The position numbers and the translations under genes were made by a program. A stretch of DNA of 64,000 nucleotides, from positions 312,001 to 376,000 of the forward strand of contig NZ_CP028897.1 of the NCBI RefSeq assembly GCF_003072645.1, read 5' to 3'. Within the stretch, counting starts at the first letter, position 1. Each line of letters starts with the position of its first letter. The stretch comes from Dongshaea marina (GTDB taxonomy: Bacteria; Pseudomonadota; Gammaproteobacteria; Enterobacterales; Aeromonadaceae). The notes beneath the pieces were generated by a model, which had not been told where the DNA came from, searched no databases, and saw only the letters and a list, made by a program, of their open reading frames with translations. This document shows, piece by piece, positions 39,708 through 51,028 of the stretch.

Positions 39708-40143
39708 TAGCACAATCCACGGACAGCGCGGCAGCATGCTGATGATCGCCATAGTGATCATTGTGGTGTTTTCACTGCTGGCGGCGGTGTTGGTTAAACT
39801 CCAGGGGCTCTCCTCACAGTCGAGCATCTATCAGGTCACCAATCAGCGGGCCCTGTTGGCAGCAGAGAGTGGGATTCAGTATGGCTTGTACCAGCTGCTT
39901 CGCAATAACAGCGGCTGTGAGAGTGGAGTGGATAAAATCGATGGCTTTAACCTGAACTTGTCCGGAGAGGGCCCGGGCCTGGGTAGTTGCAGCGTGGAGT
40001 TAAGCTGCGAAGCGCTGTATCCAAAAACCGGAACCCCCAATTATATGCAACTTACTTCAAAGGCTGAATGCGGCAGAGGCTTTCAGGACTCAGACGATAA
40101 CCCTCTGGTTACCCGGGAGCTGGAGGTAGAACTTCGCAGGTAG
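39697..40143 (+). CDS. mshP: MshP, pilus assembly protein
   Basis: 148 aa. The N-terminus 'GQRGSMLMIAIVIIVVFSLL' is the PilX/GspK-like start of MshP (Gly before the helix, no classical GFTL). A Cys-containing globular part follows ('NSGCESGVDK', 'LSCEALYPK'). It is the last gene of the cluster; no mshQ follows. Confidence 0.85.
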   Translation: MAPNSTIHGQRGSMLMIAIVIIVVFSLLAAVLVKLQGLSSQSSIYQVTNQRALLAAESGIQYGLYQLLRNNSGCESGVDKIDGFNLNLSGEGPGLGSCSVELSCEALYPKTGTPNYMQLTSKAECGRGFQDSDDNPLVTRELEVELRR

Positions 40144-41508
<1,365 letters not shown>

Positions 41509-41514
41509 TCTCTG

Positions 41515-41533
41515 GGCCGATCCTGGATCGGCC
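41515..41533 (+). terminator. hairpin between mreB and mreC (attenuator-like)
   Basis: A perfect 8-bp GC-rich stem (ggccgatc / gatcggcc) with a CTG loop, followed by only three Ts, six bases after the mreB stop. Partial termination here would give more MreB than MreC and MreD. The weak T tract argues against full termination. Confidence 0.6.
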
Positions 41534-41550
41534 TTTCAAGATCCTGTTAC

Positions 41551-42417
41551 ATGAAACCTATATTTGGTCGAGCTCCCTCTCTACAGTGGCGGTTGCTGCT
41601 GGCTGTGATTATTTCGTTGGTCCTGATTATCGGCGACTCCCGCTCCGGATATTTCAATGAGGCGCGTACCTGGCTCAGTACTGTGGTGAGCCCTCTGCAG
41701 TATGCGGCGAATACACCACGCTTGCTCCTCGATGGCCTGGTGAAGCAGTTTAAGAGTCGCCAGCAGCTGCAGGAAGAGAATCAGCAACTGAAGAAGAATC
41801 AGTTTTTGCTTCAGGAGCAGCTATTGCAACTGAGCGATCTGCAGCATGAAAACCAACGACTTCGCCAGCTACTAAAGGCACCTATGCCCAAGCCCTATCC
41901 TGAGAAGATGGCAGAGATCATGTCGGTGGTCTCCGATCCCTTCAGTCAGCAGGTGGTGATCAACCGAGGACTGCTTGATGGTGTCTATCAGGGGCAGCCG
42001 GTACTCAATGATCAGGGAATCGTGGGGCAGGTACTGCATGTAGGAACCAATACCAGTCGGGTACTATTGATCAGCGATCCCAGTCACTCGATCCCGGTGA
42101 GGGTTCAGCGTAACGATGAGCGAGCCATAGTATCCGGAACCGGCGAGCCCGACAGCCTGGTACTGAATAACATTCCGCGCAGTACCGACATCAAGGCGGG
42201 CGATCTTTTGGTGAGCTCAGGGCTAGGAGGACGTTTTCCCGAGGGAATACCAGTGGCCCGGGTGACCTTATTTCAGTATATTGAGGGAAGGGCGTTCGCC
42301 AGGGTGGAAGCCAAGCCGGTTGCCGATCTGAGTCGCCTGCACTATCTGTTGCTGGTTTGGCCAAAGGAGTTGTCCGATGCACAGAAAAGTCATCCTCAGA
42401 CAGGAGGCAAGCAGTGA
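41551..42417 (+). CDS. mreC: MreC, rod-shape-determining protein
   Basis: 288 aa. A cytoplasmic start 'MKPIFGRAPSLQWRLLLAV' is followed by a helix (~14-32), a coiled coil (~68-110, Gln/Leu-rich) and the periplasmic MreC beta domain ('VISDPSHSIPVRV'-like segment ~171-185 and 'DIKAGDLLVSSGLGGRFPEG'). MreC links MreB to the periplasmic cell-wall enzymes. It ends in a GTGA overlap with mreD. Confidence 0.95.
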   Translation: MKPIFGRAPSLQWRLLLAVIISLVLIIGDSRSGYFNEARTWLSTVVSPLQYAANTPRLLLDGLVKQFKSRQQLQEENQQLKKNQFLLQEQLLQLSDLQHENQRLRQLLKAPMPKPYPEKMAEIMSVVSDPFSQQVVINRGLLDGVYQGQPVLNDQGIVGQVLHVGTNTSRVLLISDPSHSIPVRVQRNDERAIVSGTGEPDSLVLNNIPRSTDIKAGDLLVSSGLGGRFPEGIPVARVTLFQYIEGRAFARVEAKPVADLSRLHYLLLVWPKELSDAQKSHPQTGGKQ

Positions 42418-42899
42418 GCTCTTCAATTAAGGGGCTGCTGTTAGTTTATCTCTCTTTTTTGCTGGCATTGGTGCTGGCTATCCTGCCCCTGCCTGTTCAA
42501 CTCAACCCCTATCGCCCCGACTGGCTGGTGATGGTAATGATCTACTGGGTGATGGCCCTGCCCCACAGGGTGGGAATGGGGACGGCCTGGATCTCCGGGA
42601 TGCTGCTGGATGTCCTGTTGGGTGGAACTCTTGGGATCCGAGCTCTGGCGATGGCACTCATCGCCTACTTTACGGCGCTCAATTCACAACAGATCCGCAA
42701 TTTCTCTTTGTGGCAGCAGGCGATCATCGTGGGTGGTCTCTCTTTATTGGGGAAGCTGGTGGTGTTCTGGGCCGAACACCTGTCATCGGAAGTGACCATA
42801 CATACCCGCTTTTTCTGGTCGGTGATCCCGACCATGATTATCTGGCCCTGGCTATTTTTACTGCTGCGTAAACTAAGGCGCCAGTTCAGGATTAAATAA
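42414..42899 (+). CDS. mreD: MreD, rod-shape-determining membrane protein
   Basis: 161 aa from a GTG at 42414 (GTGA overlap with the mreC stop), with a strong aggagg seven bases upstream. About five helices and the family segments 'YRPDWLVMVMIYWVMALPHR' and 'FSLWQQAIIVGGLSLL' are visible. A longer frame opening at 42357 runs inside mreC and is not the start. Confidence 0.94.
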   Translation: MSSSIKGLLLVYLSFLLALVLAILPLPVQLNPYRPDWLVMVMIYWVMALPHRVGMGTAWISGMLLDVLLGGTLGIRALAMALIAYFTALNSQQIRNFSLWQQAIIVGGLSLLGKLVVFWAEHLSSEVTIHTRFFWSVIPTMIIWPWLFLLLRKLRRQFRIK

Positions 42900-42900
42900 C

Positions 42901-43515
42901 ATGATGCTCAATGAAACGATAACCCTCTATCTGGCTTCGCAATCCCCACGGCGCAAGGAGCTGCTGTCACAATTGGATTACCCCTTTGAACTGTTACGGC
43001 CGGATGTGGTTGAGCAGCGGGAGGCGGATGAGAAGGCCGAAGATTATGTGTGCCGATTGGCCCAGGAGAAGGCGAAGGCTGGTGTTGAGATTGCGCCCTC
43101 AGAGCTGCCGGTTTTAGGGGCGGATACTATAGTTGTGGTTGGGGAGCGGATTTTGGAAAAGCCCCTGGATCTGACGGATGCCAAAGATATGCTGGAGATG
43201 CTCTCCGGCACCACACATCAGGTGATGACGGCGATCGCTTTGGCGACACCTCATAGCTGTGAAGTACGCCTGGTGGTGACCGATGTTACCTTCCGCAAGC
43301 TGTTGGAGCACGAGATTGAGAATTATTGGCATACCGGTGAGCCCTGCGATAAGGCCGGAGCCTATGGCATTCAGGGCATAGCAGGGAAGTTTGTCAGTCG
43401 CATTGATGGCAGCTATACGGGAGTGGTCGGTTTACCTTTGCTTGAGACCGATCTTCTGATCCAAAGCTATCTGGAAAAACGGGCCAAGGAGTCTCAATGT
43501 CTGCAGAGCTGCTGA
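42901..43515 (+). CDS. maf: Maf-family nucleotide pyrophosphatase (dTTP/UTP type)
   Basis: 204 aa. 'LASQSPRRKELLSQLDYPF' near the start and 'VLGADTIVVVGERILEKP' are the Maf signatures; 'SGTTHQVMTAIAL' and 'DKAGAYGIQGIAGKFV' complete the active site. Maf proteins hydrolyse non-canonical or pyrimidine nucleoside triphosphates. The mreBCD-maf-rng order is conserved in gammaproteobacteria. It overlaps rng by 19 bases. Confidence 0.93.
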   Translation: MMLNETITLYLASQSPRRKELLSQLDYPFELLRPDVVEQREADEKAEDYVCRLAQEKAKAGVEIAPSELPVLGADTIVVVGERILEKPLDLTDAKDMLEMLSGTTHQVMTAIALATPHSCEVRLVVTDVTFRKLLEHEIENYWHTGEPCDKAGAYGIQGIAGKFVSRIDGSYTGVVGLPLLETDLLIQSYLEKRAKESQCLQSC

Positions 43516-44966
43516 TTAATGCTACCCCATATGAAACACGCGTTGCCCTGGTGGAACGGGGGATCCTGCAAGAGGTTCACATTGAGCGTGAAGCGCGGCG
43601 GGGTCTGGTAGGAAATATCTACCGGGGCAAAATCAGTCGGGTTCTTCCCGGAATGCAGGCTGCCTTTGTGGATATCGGAATGGAGAAGGCAGCCTTTCTG
43701 CACGCCTCGGATATAGTGCCTCACACCGAGTGTGTTGCCTCCAAAGAGCAGGAAAAGTTTCAGGCGGGAAATATCGCAGAGCTGGTTCGCCAGGGACAGG
43801 ATATGCTGGTCCAGGTGGTCAAAGATCCTCTCGGCTCTAAAGGAGCCCGGCTGACCACAGATATCACCCTGCCATCCCGTTACCTGGTACTGATGCCGGG
43901 GAGTGCCCATGTCGGGGTCTCTCAGCGGGTTGAGAGTGAAGATGAACGTGAGCGACTCAAGACGATCGCGGCCAAGCATGTGGATGAGCAGGGTGGCTTT
44001 ATTGTGCGCACCGCCGCCGAGGGCGCCGGAGAGGTAGAGCTTGAGCAGGATGCCCGCTTCCTCAAAAGGCTGTGGAGCAAGATCAGTGAGCGACGCAAGC
44101 GAGCGCGCCCCTGTGACATGCTGTATGAAGATCTGCGGCTGGCTTTTCGGGTGGTGCGGGATTTCGGCGGGGTGGAGCTGGATAAGATCCGCATCGACTC
44201 CAGGGATCTGTTTGAGGAGCTGCAAAGCTTTGTCGGCGAGTTTGTTCCCGAGCTCAGTGATAAGCTCGAATACTACCCGGGTGAGAGCCCGATTTTTGAT
44301 CTCTATGATGTGGAAAATGAGATCCAGCGAGCCCTGGAGCGCAAGGTCGAGCTTAAATCCGGTGGCTATCTGATTATCGATCAGACCGAGGCGATGACTA
44401 CGGTTGATATTAATACCGGCGCCTTTGTCGGTCATCGTAACCTTGAAGAGACCATCTTTAATACCAATATCGAGGCAACTCAGGCGATCGCCCGGCAGCT
44501 GAGGTTGCGCAATCTCGGCGGGATTATCATTGTCGATTTTATCGATATGCAAAATGAGGATCATAAGCGCCGGGTGTTAGCCAGCCTTGAGCATGCCCTG
44601 ACCCGGGACCGGGCCAAGAGCAGTATCAGCGATTTCTCGGCCTTAGGCCTGGTCGAGATGACGCGCAAGCGTACCCGTGAGAGCCTGGAGCATGTATTGT
44701 GCGCCGAGTGTAGCTCCTGTCATGGACGAGGCACTTTAAAAACCGTAGAGACCATCTGCTATGAGATACTGCGGGAGATCATTCGGGTCAACCGGGCTTA
44801 TGATGCGGATCAGTTTGTGGTCTATGCATCTCCGGCGGTGACCGATGTCTTTCTTGGTGAAGAGTCTCACAGCCTGGCAGAGCTGGAGGTCTTTATTGGC
44901 AAGCAGATCCGCATTCAAACTGAGCCCCTGTATGGTCAGGAGCAGTTTGATGTGGTGATGATGTAG
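43497..44966 (+). CDS. rng: Ribonuclease G
   Basis: 489 aa, the RNase G length, with no RNase E scaffold tail. The N-terminal S1-like domain ('GNIYRGKISRVLPGMQAAFV') is followed by the catalytic domain with metal-binding Asp residues ('MTTVDINTGAFVG', 'IIIVDFIDMQNEDHKRR') and the zinc-link 'CSSCHGRGT'. RNase G matures 16S rRNA 5' ends and degrades some mRNAs. It is a paralogue of RNase E, which degrades CsrB in E. coli with CsrD help. Confidence 0.97.
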   Translation: MSAELLINATPYETRVALVERGILQEVHIEREARRGLVGNIYRGKISRVLPGMQAAFVDIGMEKAAFLHASDIVPHTECVASKEQEKFQAGNIAELVRQGQDMLVQVVKDPLGSKGARLTTDITLPSRYLVLMPGSAHVGVSQRVESEDERERLKTIAAKHVDEQGGFIVRTAAEGAGEVELEQDARFLKRLWSKISERRKRARPCDMLYEDLRLAFRVVRDFGGVELDKIRIDSRDLFEELQSFVGEFVPELSDKLEYYPGESPIFDLYDVENEIQRALERKVELKSGGYLIIDQTEAMTTVDINTGAFVGHRNLEETIFNTNIEATQAIARQLRLRNLGGIIIVDFIDMQNEDHKRRVLASLEHALTRDRAKSSISDFSALGLVEMTRKRTRESLEHVLCAECSSCHGRGTLKTVETICYEILREIIRVNRAYDADQFVVYASPAVTDVFLGEESHSLAELEVFIGKQIRIQTEPLYGQEQFDVVMM

Positions 44967-44975
44967 GGCTTTGTC

Positions 44976-47900
44976 TTGGTATATCGTTGTTTAAGCTGGC
45001 TCTGGTTCAGCATAGGCTTGCTGATTTTCCTGTTGGCGATCCTGATAACTGCCAGTCGTTACGGACCCAACTGGTTCAACAGTGAGCGGCAGCAGCTGCT
45101 GGACTGGCTATTTTCCGATTATCAATTTTCTGTTTCAGCCAGTGAACTGGCCTTAAGCTGGCATGATGGTGGTCCGGCACTGCTGGTCACAGATGTCGAG
45201 CAGAAAAAACAGCAAGGGCAGGCGATTCGGCTGGAGATTGGTCGGGTCTATCTGCACCTGAAGATTTGGAAGAGCCTGCAACAATGGCGGCTGCAGTTCG
45301 ACAGCATCAGCTTTGAAGATCTGCACCTTTTGGTGAATCGGGATCAACTGGGTGCTTCCCAGGGGAAATTTGCACCGGATCAGTACGCCTCCCTGACCAA
45401 GCTGCTGTTGCAGCAGGTCAGGCGCTTCTCTTTGACCGATAGCTCCATCTCCCTTCTTAGCCAGGGAAAGGTTGAGCGTAGCCTCAAGATCAAAAATCTG
45501 AGCTGGATCAATGGCGCCTCTAAACACCAGGGGGTCGGATTGCTGCGACTGCGTGACGGCAGCAGTGATAACTACCTGAGGTTCGTTCTGAATGTGGCGG
45601 GAGATCCTGCCCACCCTAGCACCCTTGATAGTGAGCTGTACCTGGATTCCAACCAACTGATGATCAATCAGAACATCAGTGGCTATCACTCCTCTGATAG
45701 TGAACTTAGTGCAGAGCTTGGATTCAAGCTGTGGGCACGCTTTAAGGGCGTGCTCCCTCAAAGTGCGACCCTCCAGCTTCTCCCGGAGAAACTTAACTGG
45801 AGTGATGGTGGTAAGAAGCATCAATTGGAGGTGCCATCCGGCGGGCGAATCGACTTTCAACGCCTTGAGAAGGGTTGGGTTCTAGCCAGCAGCGGGATCA
45901 GCTCCCGATTGGATAAGGGAAAGGTACTTCCCTGGCAGTTTCGAATTCAGCAGACCCGGGGCCAGGTGGTCGGGGATTTTGATGATCTCGACCTGTTGCG
46001 CCTTAGCCGCTATGCGACGATTTTTATTCCGGACAAGGGCTGGGCAAAACGACTGTATGCGATGGATCCCCAGGGAAGCATTCGCCAGCTCAAGCTGACG
46101 GCTCCGGCCGATCTGAGTGATTTTACTTTAACCGGGGTGCTGGATCGGGCGAGTTGGCGTTATACCAAGTGGATCCCGGGGGTGAAGGAGGCCGATGGAC
46201 GCTTTTCTATCAGTCGAAATCATGGCTCTTTTGAGCTGAACCTTACCAAGCAGCAGCTAGCCAGTGGCTCCCTGTTTAGCCAGCCCTTGGAGCTTGAGTC
46301 GTTTAAGCTGCCTCTGAGCTGGCATAAAAACACCTCCGGCTGGCAGCTTGATAGTAAGTCTGTGGTACTAAACACGGCCGATCTTAAGGTGCATGGCGCC
46401 TTTAATCTCTCTTTGCCGTCTCATGGCGATCCCAACCTTGCTATCTATTCTGATATCGATCTGCTGGATGCCTCCAAAGCTAGTAATTACTTTCCCCATG
46501 GGCTGATGGATGAGGAGGTCATTGATTACCTGCATCAGTCGATTCAGGGCGGCTCGGTCCATGGCGCAAGACTCCTTTGGTATGGCGATCCGAGTCAATT
46601 TCCCTATGCCGGACACCAGGGTATTTTTGAGGTGGATGTTCCGCTAAAGAAGGCAACATTCCAATTTGATCCCGAGTGGCCTGCGTTGACCAATCTTGAT
46701 CTCAATCTTGCATTTAAAAATGATGGATTGACCATGCGCAGCGATCACCTGATGTTGGGTAAGGGGAAAGCAACCAGCCTGGTCGCCAAGTTTGACAGTT
46801 TTGATCCCCACTCTGTATTGAAGATTCAGGCCGATCTGGATGCCTCCGGTAAGTCGGTGACCGATTATTTGTCCCAGTCCGCGCTTAAGGACTCCATAGG
46901 TCAGGTGCTCAAGCAGGTGCAGGTGAAGGGGCCGGTCAAGGGCGACCTGTCGCTGGCGATCCCGCTGGATGATAAGCCGGTTCGGGTCAATGGCCATGTT
47001 CAGTTTAAAGATAATCAGCTACTGATTACTCCGCTGGGGATGCCGCTTAAGGGGGTGACCGGGACTCTCAAATTTAGCGACCATGACTCCTCCATGAGTG
47101 ACTTGCAGGCGACTTTTCACGACATGCCGATGCGCATCGACTATAGCGGTGTGAAATATGCCGATCGTTTTGCGGTGGATCTGAAAACCAAAGGCAAGTG
47201 GACCAGCTCCTGGCTTCGAAAAGAGTTAAACCTGCCTGAAAATAGTTGGTTTAGCGGAGGCTCACCCTGGAGCAGTCAGCTCAAACTCTCTTTGCCGTCC
47301 GAGGCTCCCGGGTTCAGTTACCAGTTCAATCTGGACTCTCCTATGACCGGGGTGGAAATTAAGCTGCCGACACCATTTATCAAGGCTGCGGATGCAACGA
47401 GCTGGCCCCTGAACCTGGATGTCAGTGGTGACGAGAAGCAGGCGAAATTAACCGGTGGCATGGGCAAGCTGGTGCGGTTAAATGCCTTGCTTGATTATCG
47501 CAAGCAGCCGCGCTTCAATCTGTTTGCACTGAAACTTGGAGATCGCCCCTTTCCGAAGGCCAGCTCAAATAAAAGCTCGGCCAGCATTCAATTTGCACTG
47601 GGTCAGTTAAAATTGGCTGACTGGTTGACTGTGATCTCTGAGGCTGCAAGTCCAGAGCACGGGACCGGAGAGCACGCCTCACTCTGGCCCTCTCAATGGT
47701 CTTTGAATGGCAGTGCCGATAAGCTGCTGATCGATGGGATAACACCAGCGCCGATGACCCTGCAGGGAACCCTTACTGCCAAAGAAAGCACACTGACCTT
47801 CAGTTCGGGCAGGCAGCATGGTGTGGTGGTGGTTCCGACCCAATCCGATAAGCCTTTGCAGATCACCCTCCACGATCTTCAGTATCAGCTATCGGCCCGG

Positions 47901-48797
47901 CAGGCGGATCAGAAAGCATCCACTCAGGATCAAAGGCTCAGGAGTCTTCCCTGGCTGACCTTTAACTGTAGCTCTTGTTCCCTTAACGGTAAGCAGTATC
48001 AGCAGCTATCGGCCGAGCTCAAACCCACACAAGATGGGGTCACACTGCAGAATTACCGGGTAGAGATTGCTAATTCGATACTGGAAGGTAAGGGTGCCTG
48101 GAGTGAATCGAAGGAGCAAACCGAGCTTTCGGGGGAGTTGACCAGTCCAAGTTTGCAGAAGCTGATTGAGGCTTATGGTAATCACTCTCCGATCAAGGAT
48201 GCGCCAACCAAGGCCAGGTTTGACTTTAACTGGAAGGGGACTCCCCTTGATTTTGCCCTGGCCAGGCTCAATGGAAGTTTTTCGGCCAGCACCGATTCAG
48301 GCTCGCTGCTGGAGGTAAGCGACAAGGGAACCCGCTTACTCTCTATTTTGAGCTTTCAGTCACTGATCCGAAAGCTCCGGCTCGACTTCCATGATGTATT
48401 TGATAAAGGCTTTCCATTTGACTCATCCACCCTGTCGGGGACTCTCAGTAAGGGTGTGGTCAACGATGGCAAGATGGAGATCAACGGTGCTGCCGGCTTG
48501 CTCAGTGGCAAGGGGAGCATTGATCTGGGTAAGTGGCAAATCGACTCTGAAGTGGCTTTCTCGCCGGATGTGACAGGTAGCCTGCCGGTATTGGCAGCGT
48601 TCGCGATCACTCCGGTGACCGGGGTGGTGGTTTATGCCCTTTCTAAGATCTTCGCGCCGGTGATCAATGTGATCACCCAGATCCGTTTCAGGATCGTGGG
48701 CGATCTCAGTAATCCGAAGGTCGAGGAAGTTGGACGTGAGCAGGGTAAGGTCAAGGTCGGAAGCCTGACCGGCAAGGGTGGCACTGTGACCCCCTGA
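44976..48797 (+). CDS. yhdP: YhdP, AsmA-like envelope lipid-transport protein
   Basis: 1273 aa, the YhdP size class. The start is a TTG at 44976, ten bases after rng. One N-terminal helix ('WLWFSIGLLIFLLAILITA', ~10-28) anchors a very long periplasmic part of repeating beta strands, ending in the AsmA-like C-terminus ('LPVLAAFAITPVTGVVVYAL', 'FRIVGDLSNPKVEEV'). YhdP, TamB and YdbH are thought to carry phospholipids to the outer membrane. The position between rng and tldD is conserved in Enterobacteria and Vibrio. Confidence 0.94.
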   Translation: MVYRCLSWLWFSIGLLIFLLAILITASRYGPNWFNSERQQLLDWLFSDYQFSVSASELALSWHDGGPALLVTDVEQKKQQGQAIRLEIGRVYLHLKIWKSLQQWRLQFDSISFEDLHLLVNRDQLGASQGKFAPDQYASLTKLLLQQVRRFSLTDSSISLLSQGKVERSLKIKNLSWINGASKHQGVGLLRLRDGSSDNYLRFVLNVAGDPAHPSTLDSELYLDSNQLMINQNISGYHSSDSELSAELGFKLWARFKGVLPQSATLQLLPEKLNWSDGGKKHQLEVPSGGRIDFQRLEKGWVLASSGISSRLDKGKVLPWQFRIQQTRGQVVGDFDDLDLLRLSRYATIFIPDKGWAKRLYAMDPQGSIRQLKLTAPADLSDFTLTGVLDRASWRYTKWIPGVKEADGRFSISRNHGSFELNLTKQQLASGSLFSQPLELESFKLPLSWHKNTSGWQLDSKSVVLNTADLKVHGAFNLSLPSHGDPNLAIYSDIDLLDASKASNYFPHGLMDEEVIDYLHQSIQGGSVHGARLLWYGDPSQFPYAGHQGIFEVDVPLKKATFQFDPEWPALTNLDLNLAFKNDGLTMRSDHLMLGKGKATSLVAKFDSFDPHSVLKIQADLDASGKSVTDYLSQSALKDSIGQVLKQVQVKGPVKGDLSLAIPLDDKPVRVNGHVQFKDNQLLITPLGMPLKGVTGTLKFSDHDSSMSDLQATFHDMPMRIDYSGVKYADRFAVDLKTKGKWTSSWLRKELNLPENSWFSGGSPWSSQLKLSLPSEAPGFSYQFNLDSPMTGVEIKLPTPFIKAADATSWPLNLDVSGDEKQAKLTGGMGKLVRLNALLDYRKQPRFNLFALKLGDRPFPKASSNKSSASIQFALGQLKLADWLTVISEAASPEHGTGEHASLWPSQWSLNGSADKLLIDGITPAPMTLQGTLTAKESTLTFSSGRQHGVVVVPTQSDKPLQITLHDLQYQLSARQADQKASTQDQRLRSLPWLTFNCSSCSLNGKQYQQLSAELKPTQDGVTLQNYRVEIANSILEGKGAWSESKEQTELSGELTSPSLQKLIEAYGNHSPIKDAPTKARFDFNWKGTPLDFALARLNGSFSASTDSGSLLEVSDKGTRLLSILSFQSLIRKLRLDFHDVFDKGFPFDSSTLSGTLSKGVVNDGKMEINGAAGLLSGKGSIDLGKWQIDSEVAFSPDVTGSLPVLAAFAITPVTGVVVYALSKIFAPVINVITQIRFRIVGDLSNPKVEEVGREQGKVKVGSLTGKGGTVTP

Positions 48798-48915
48798 GTT
48801 ATGTTAGACTTGCCGCGAATTCTCAAAATAATGATAAAGGTCCCTGGACTGCACCCTGGTATCGGGCATTGATCCCGGCGTTGGCATGGCAGCTAAACCC
48901 TTGCTGGAGAAAGTG

Positions 48916-50361
48916 ATGAGATTACAGAAGGCTACTCAATCGCTGCTAACCAATAATGATTTGGATCATGACGCACTGCAGCGTTACCTGGCGTCACTGA
49001 TGAGCCATGAGCTTGATTTTGGAGAGCTCTATTTTCAAACCTCCCGTCACGAGGCATGGATGCTGGAAGATGGGATAGTGAAAGATGCCAGTTATAACAT
49101 AGAGCAGGGGGTTGGGGTACGGGCCGTTACCGGAGAGAAAACCGGCTTTGCTTATTCTGATGAGATTGCTCCGGTTGCATTGGAGCAGGCGGTTCATGCC
49201 GCCCGGGGGATCGCCCGCCATGGCGGACAGGGCAGGGTTTGCGCCTGGAAAGCAGACAAGGCGCCCTCTCTGTATGGGGAGGCGGAACCCCACCAATCTC
49301 TGACTCAGCAGCAGAAAATTCGCCTTCTCGAAGAGATGGATGCCTTTGCCCGTAGCCTGGATCCCGCCGTGACCCAGGTGATTGCCAGCATCTCAGGGGT
49401 CTATGAAGAGATTTTGGTCGCCGCCACCGATGGTACACTGGCTGCTGATATTCGTCCCCTGGTTCGTCTCAACTGTAGCGTGCTGGTTGAGAAGGATGGC
49501 CGCCGCGAGCGCGGGAGCTCAGGAGGCGGTGGTCGCTTCGATTACAGTTACTTCCTCGAGACGGTTGGAGATGAGCAAAGAGCCTTTGGCTATGTGCGCG
49601 AAGCGGTTCGCCAGGCTCTGGTAAACCTGGATGCACAACCAGCCCCGGCAGGATGTATGCCGGTGGTTCTGGGTGCTGGCTGGCCCGGTGTCTTGTTGCA
49701 TGAGGCGGTCGGTCATGGTCTGGAGGGAGACTTTAACCGCAAAGAGTCTTCGGTCTTCTTCGGGCGGATTGGCGAGCAGGTGGCATCGAAGCACTGTACC
49801 GTGGTGGATCAGGGAGATATTGCCGATCGCCGGGGCTCGGTAAGCATCGATGATGAAGGGACCCCGGGTCAGTATAATGTGCTGATTGAAAATGGGATCC
49901 TCAAAGGCTACCTGCAGGATAAACTTAATGCCCGCTTGATGGGGGTTGAGCCGACCGGTAATGGGCGTCGTGAGTCCTATGCCCACCTGCCGATGCCGAG
50001 GATGACCAACACCTTCATGCTACCCGGGGAGCATACGCCCGAAGAGATCATCGCCACCGTGGATAAGGGGATCTATGCCCCCAACTTTGGCGGTGGTCAG
50101 GTGGATATCACCTCGGGTAAGTTTGTGTTCTCCGCCTCCGAGGCTTATCTCATCGAAAATGGCAAGATCACCACGCCGATTCGCGGTGCAACCCTGATCG
50201 GCTCGGGTGCCGAGGCGATGCAGCAGATCTCCATGGTGGGCAATGATCTTAAACTGGATGCCGGGGTTGGGGTATGTGGTAAGGATGGCCAATCGGTACC
50301 CGTTGGCGTTGGCCAGCCCACCCTGAAGCTGGATCAGATGACTGTGGGGGGAACGGAGTAA
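48916..50361 (+). CDS. tldD: TldD, metalloprotease subunit
   Basis: 481 aa. The ATG at 48916 follows ggagaaagtg and gives '[14 protein letters not shown]', in line with other TldD N-termini; an ATG ten codons upstream is less likely. The zinc motif is '[14 protein letters not shown]' and the C-terminal '[20 protein letters not shown]' is hallmark sequence. TldD pairs with PmbA (TldE) to form a protease that processes modified peptides such as microcin B17. The start of pmbA lies 13.6 kb away, at the window end. Confidence 0.96.
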   Translation: MRLQKATQSLLTNNDLDHDALQRYLASLMSHELDFGELYFQTSRHEAWMLEDGIVKDASYNIEQGVGVRAVTGEKTGFAYSDEIAPVALEQAVHAARGIARHGGQGRVCAWKADKAPSLYGEAEPHQSLTQQQKIRLLEEMDAFARSLDPAVTQVIASISGVYEEILVAATDGTLAADIRPLVRLNCSVLVEKDGRRERGSSGGGGRFDYSYFLETVGDEQRAFGYVREAVRQALVNLDAQPAPAGCMPVVLGAGWPGVLLHEAVGHGLEGDFNRKESSVFFGRIGEQVASKHCTVVDQGDIADRRGSVSIDDEGTPGQYNVLIENGILKGYLQDKLNARLMGVEPTGNGRRESYAHLPMPRMTNTFMLPGEHTPEEIIATVDKGIYAPNFGGGQVDITSGKFVFSASEAYLIENGKITTPIRGATLIGSGAEAMQQISMVGNDLKLDAGVGVCGKDGQSVPVGVGQPTLKLDQMTVGGTE

Positions 50362-50457
50362 ACTCTGTTTCTCCTACGGATAAAGCATGAAGGGGGAATC
50401 TTCCCTCTTCAGCCCCTGGTTTTTGCCTTGGCTATGATTGCACTATCATGCAGAGGA

Positions 50458-50566
50458 TTCGGCTTCGCCGAAATTGTCGGTCTCGCCCGACTGGCGAGTC
50501 ACTTTTCTGTCAAGAAAAGTAACCAAAAGCTCTCTACGCGTGATGCATTTATCATCCCTGATAAAT
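50458..50566. repeat. cluster of four consecutive perfect hairpins
   Basis: Within 109 bases there are four perfect inverted repeats in a row: ttcggc/gccgaa (50458-50472), ctcgcc/ggcgag (50482-50498), acttttct/agaaaagt (50501-50520) and atttatca/tgataaat (50547-50566). The third, followed by 'aaccaaaag', resembles a palindromic unit that I recall from many proteobacterial genomes. No real gene fits here; short frames across it are repeat-derived. Confidence 0.7.
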
Positions 50567-51028
50567 TTCCCCAGCTCGATGGTGACCATCCTTGTTCACC
50601 CGTCCCAGTTCAGCACCCTGCTTCTCGTTTCATTGTTCTACAAGCAATTCCACCCTATCTCGCGTTTTATTGCTCCGGGAGCAATTACACCCTGCCTCGA
50701 TAAGAAAAAGCATAGCCTTTTGTGGTTCCCCTAAGCACCTGCTTACGGTGTGGGGGTAGCCCCGTCTATTTGCGCCGAGAGTTTCAAGTAGGAGCAAAGG
50801 ATGAGTGGCATGGATGCCGTGAAAAGGCGGTCAGTACATGGAAGTACTGTCTGCCTGTACCTTTGCGAGTTTGAAACTTGAGGAGAAAGCAAATATCGGG
50901 GTGTCCTTGAGAGTCCAGAGGGGGTTGGACAAGCAATCCCCTTTGGTTGCCGTCGGCAGGCCGACAACTGTGCCGCAGGCGCAAACAGCCGCCCGCAGGG
51001 TTAATAAGCATGACTTTACAGCAACATC
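50567..51028. repeat. non-coding interspersed-repeat region with GGA-loop hairpins and a 39-base repeat
   Basis: About 460 bases with no supportable gene. It holds two hairpins whose loops contain GGA (ggca-tgga-tgcc at 50807-50818; cagtac-atggaa-gtactg at 50832-50849). It ends with a 39-base unit (50962-51000) that recurs at 51475-51513 with three mismatches. The composition differs from the flanking genes and looks like an array of short repeats. Confidence 0.6.

Noticed and set aside
43494-44564. 356-aa frame on - strand
   Set aside because: Antisense to rng; length is explained by codon bias of the GC-rich gene and no domain is seen.
50428-50734. two overlapping + frames of 91 and 98 aa
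   Set aside because: Both cross the four-hairpin repeat block and look repeat-derived.
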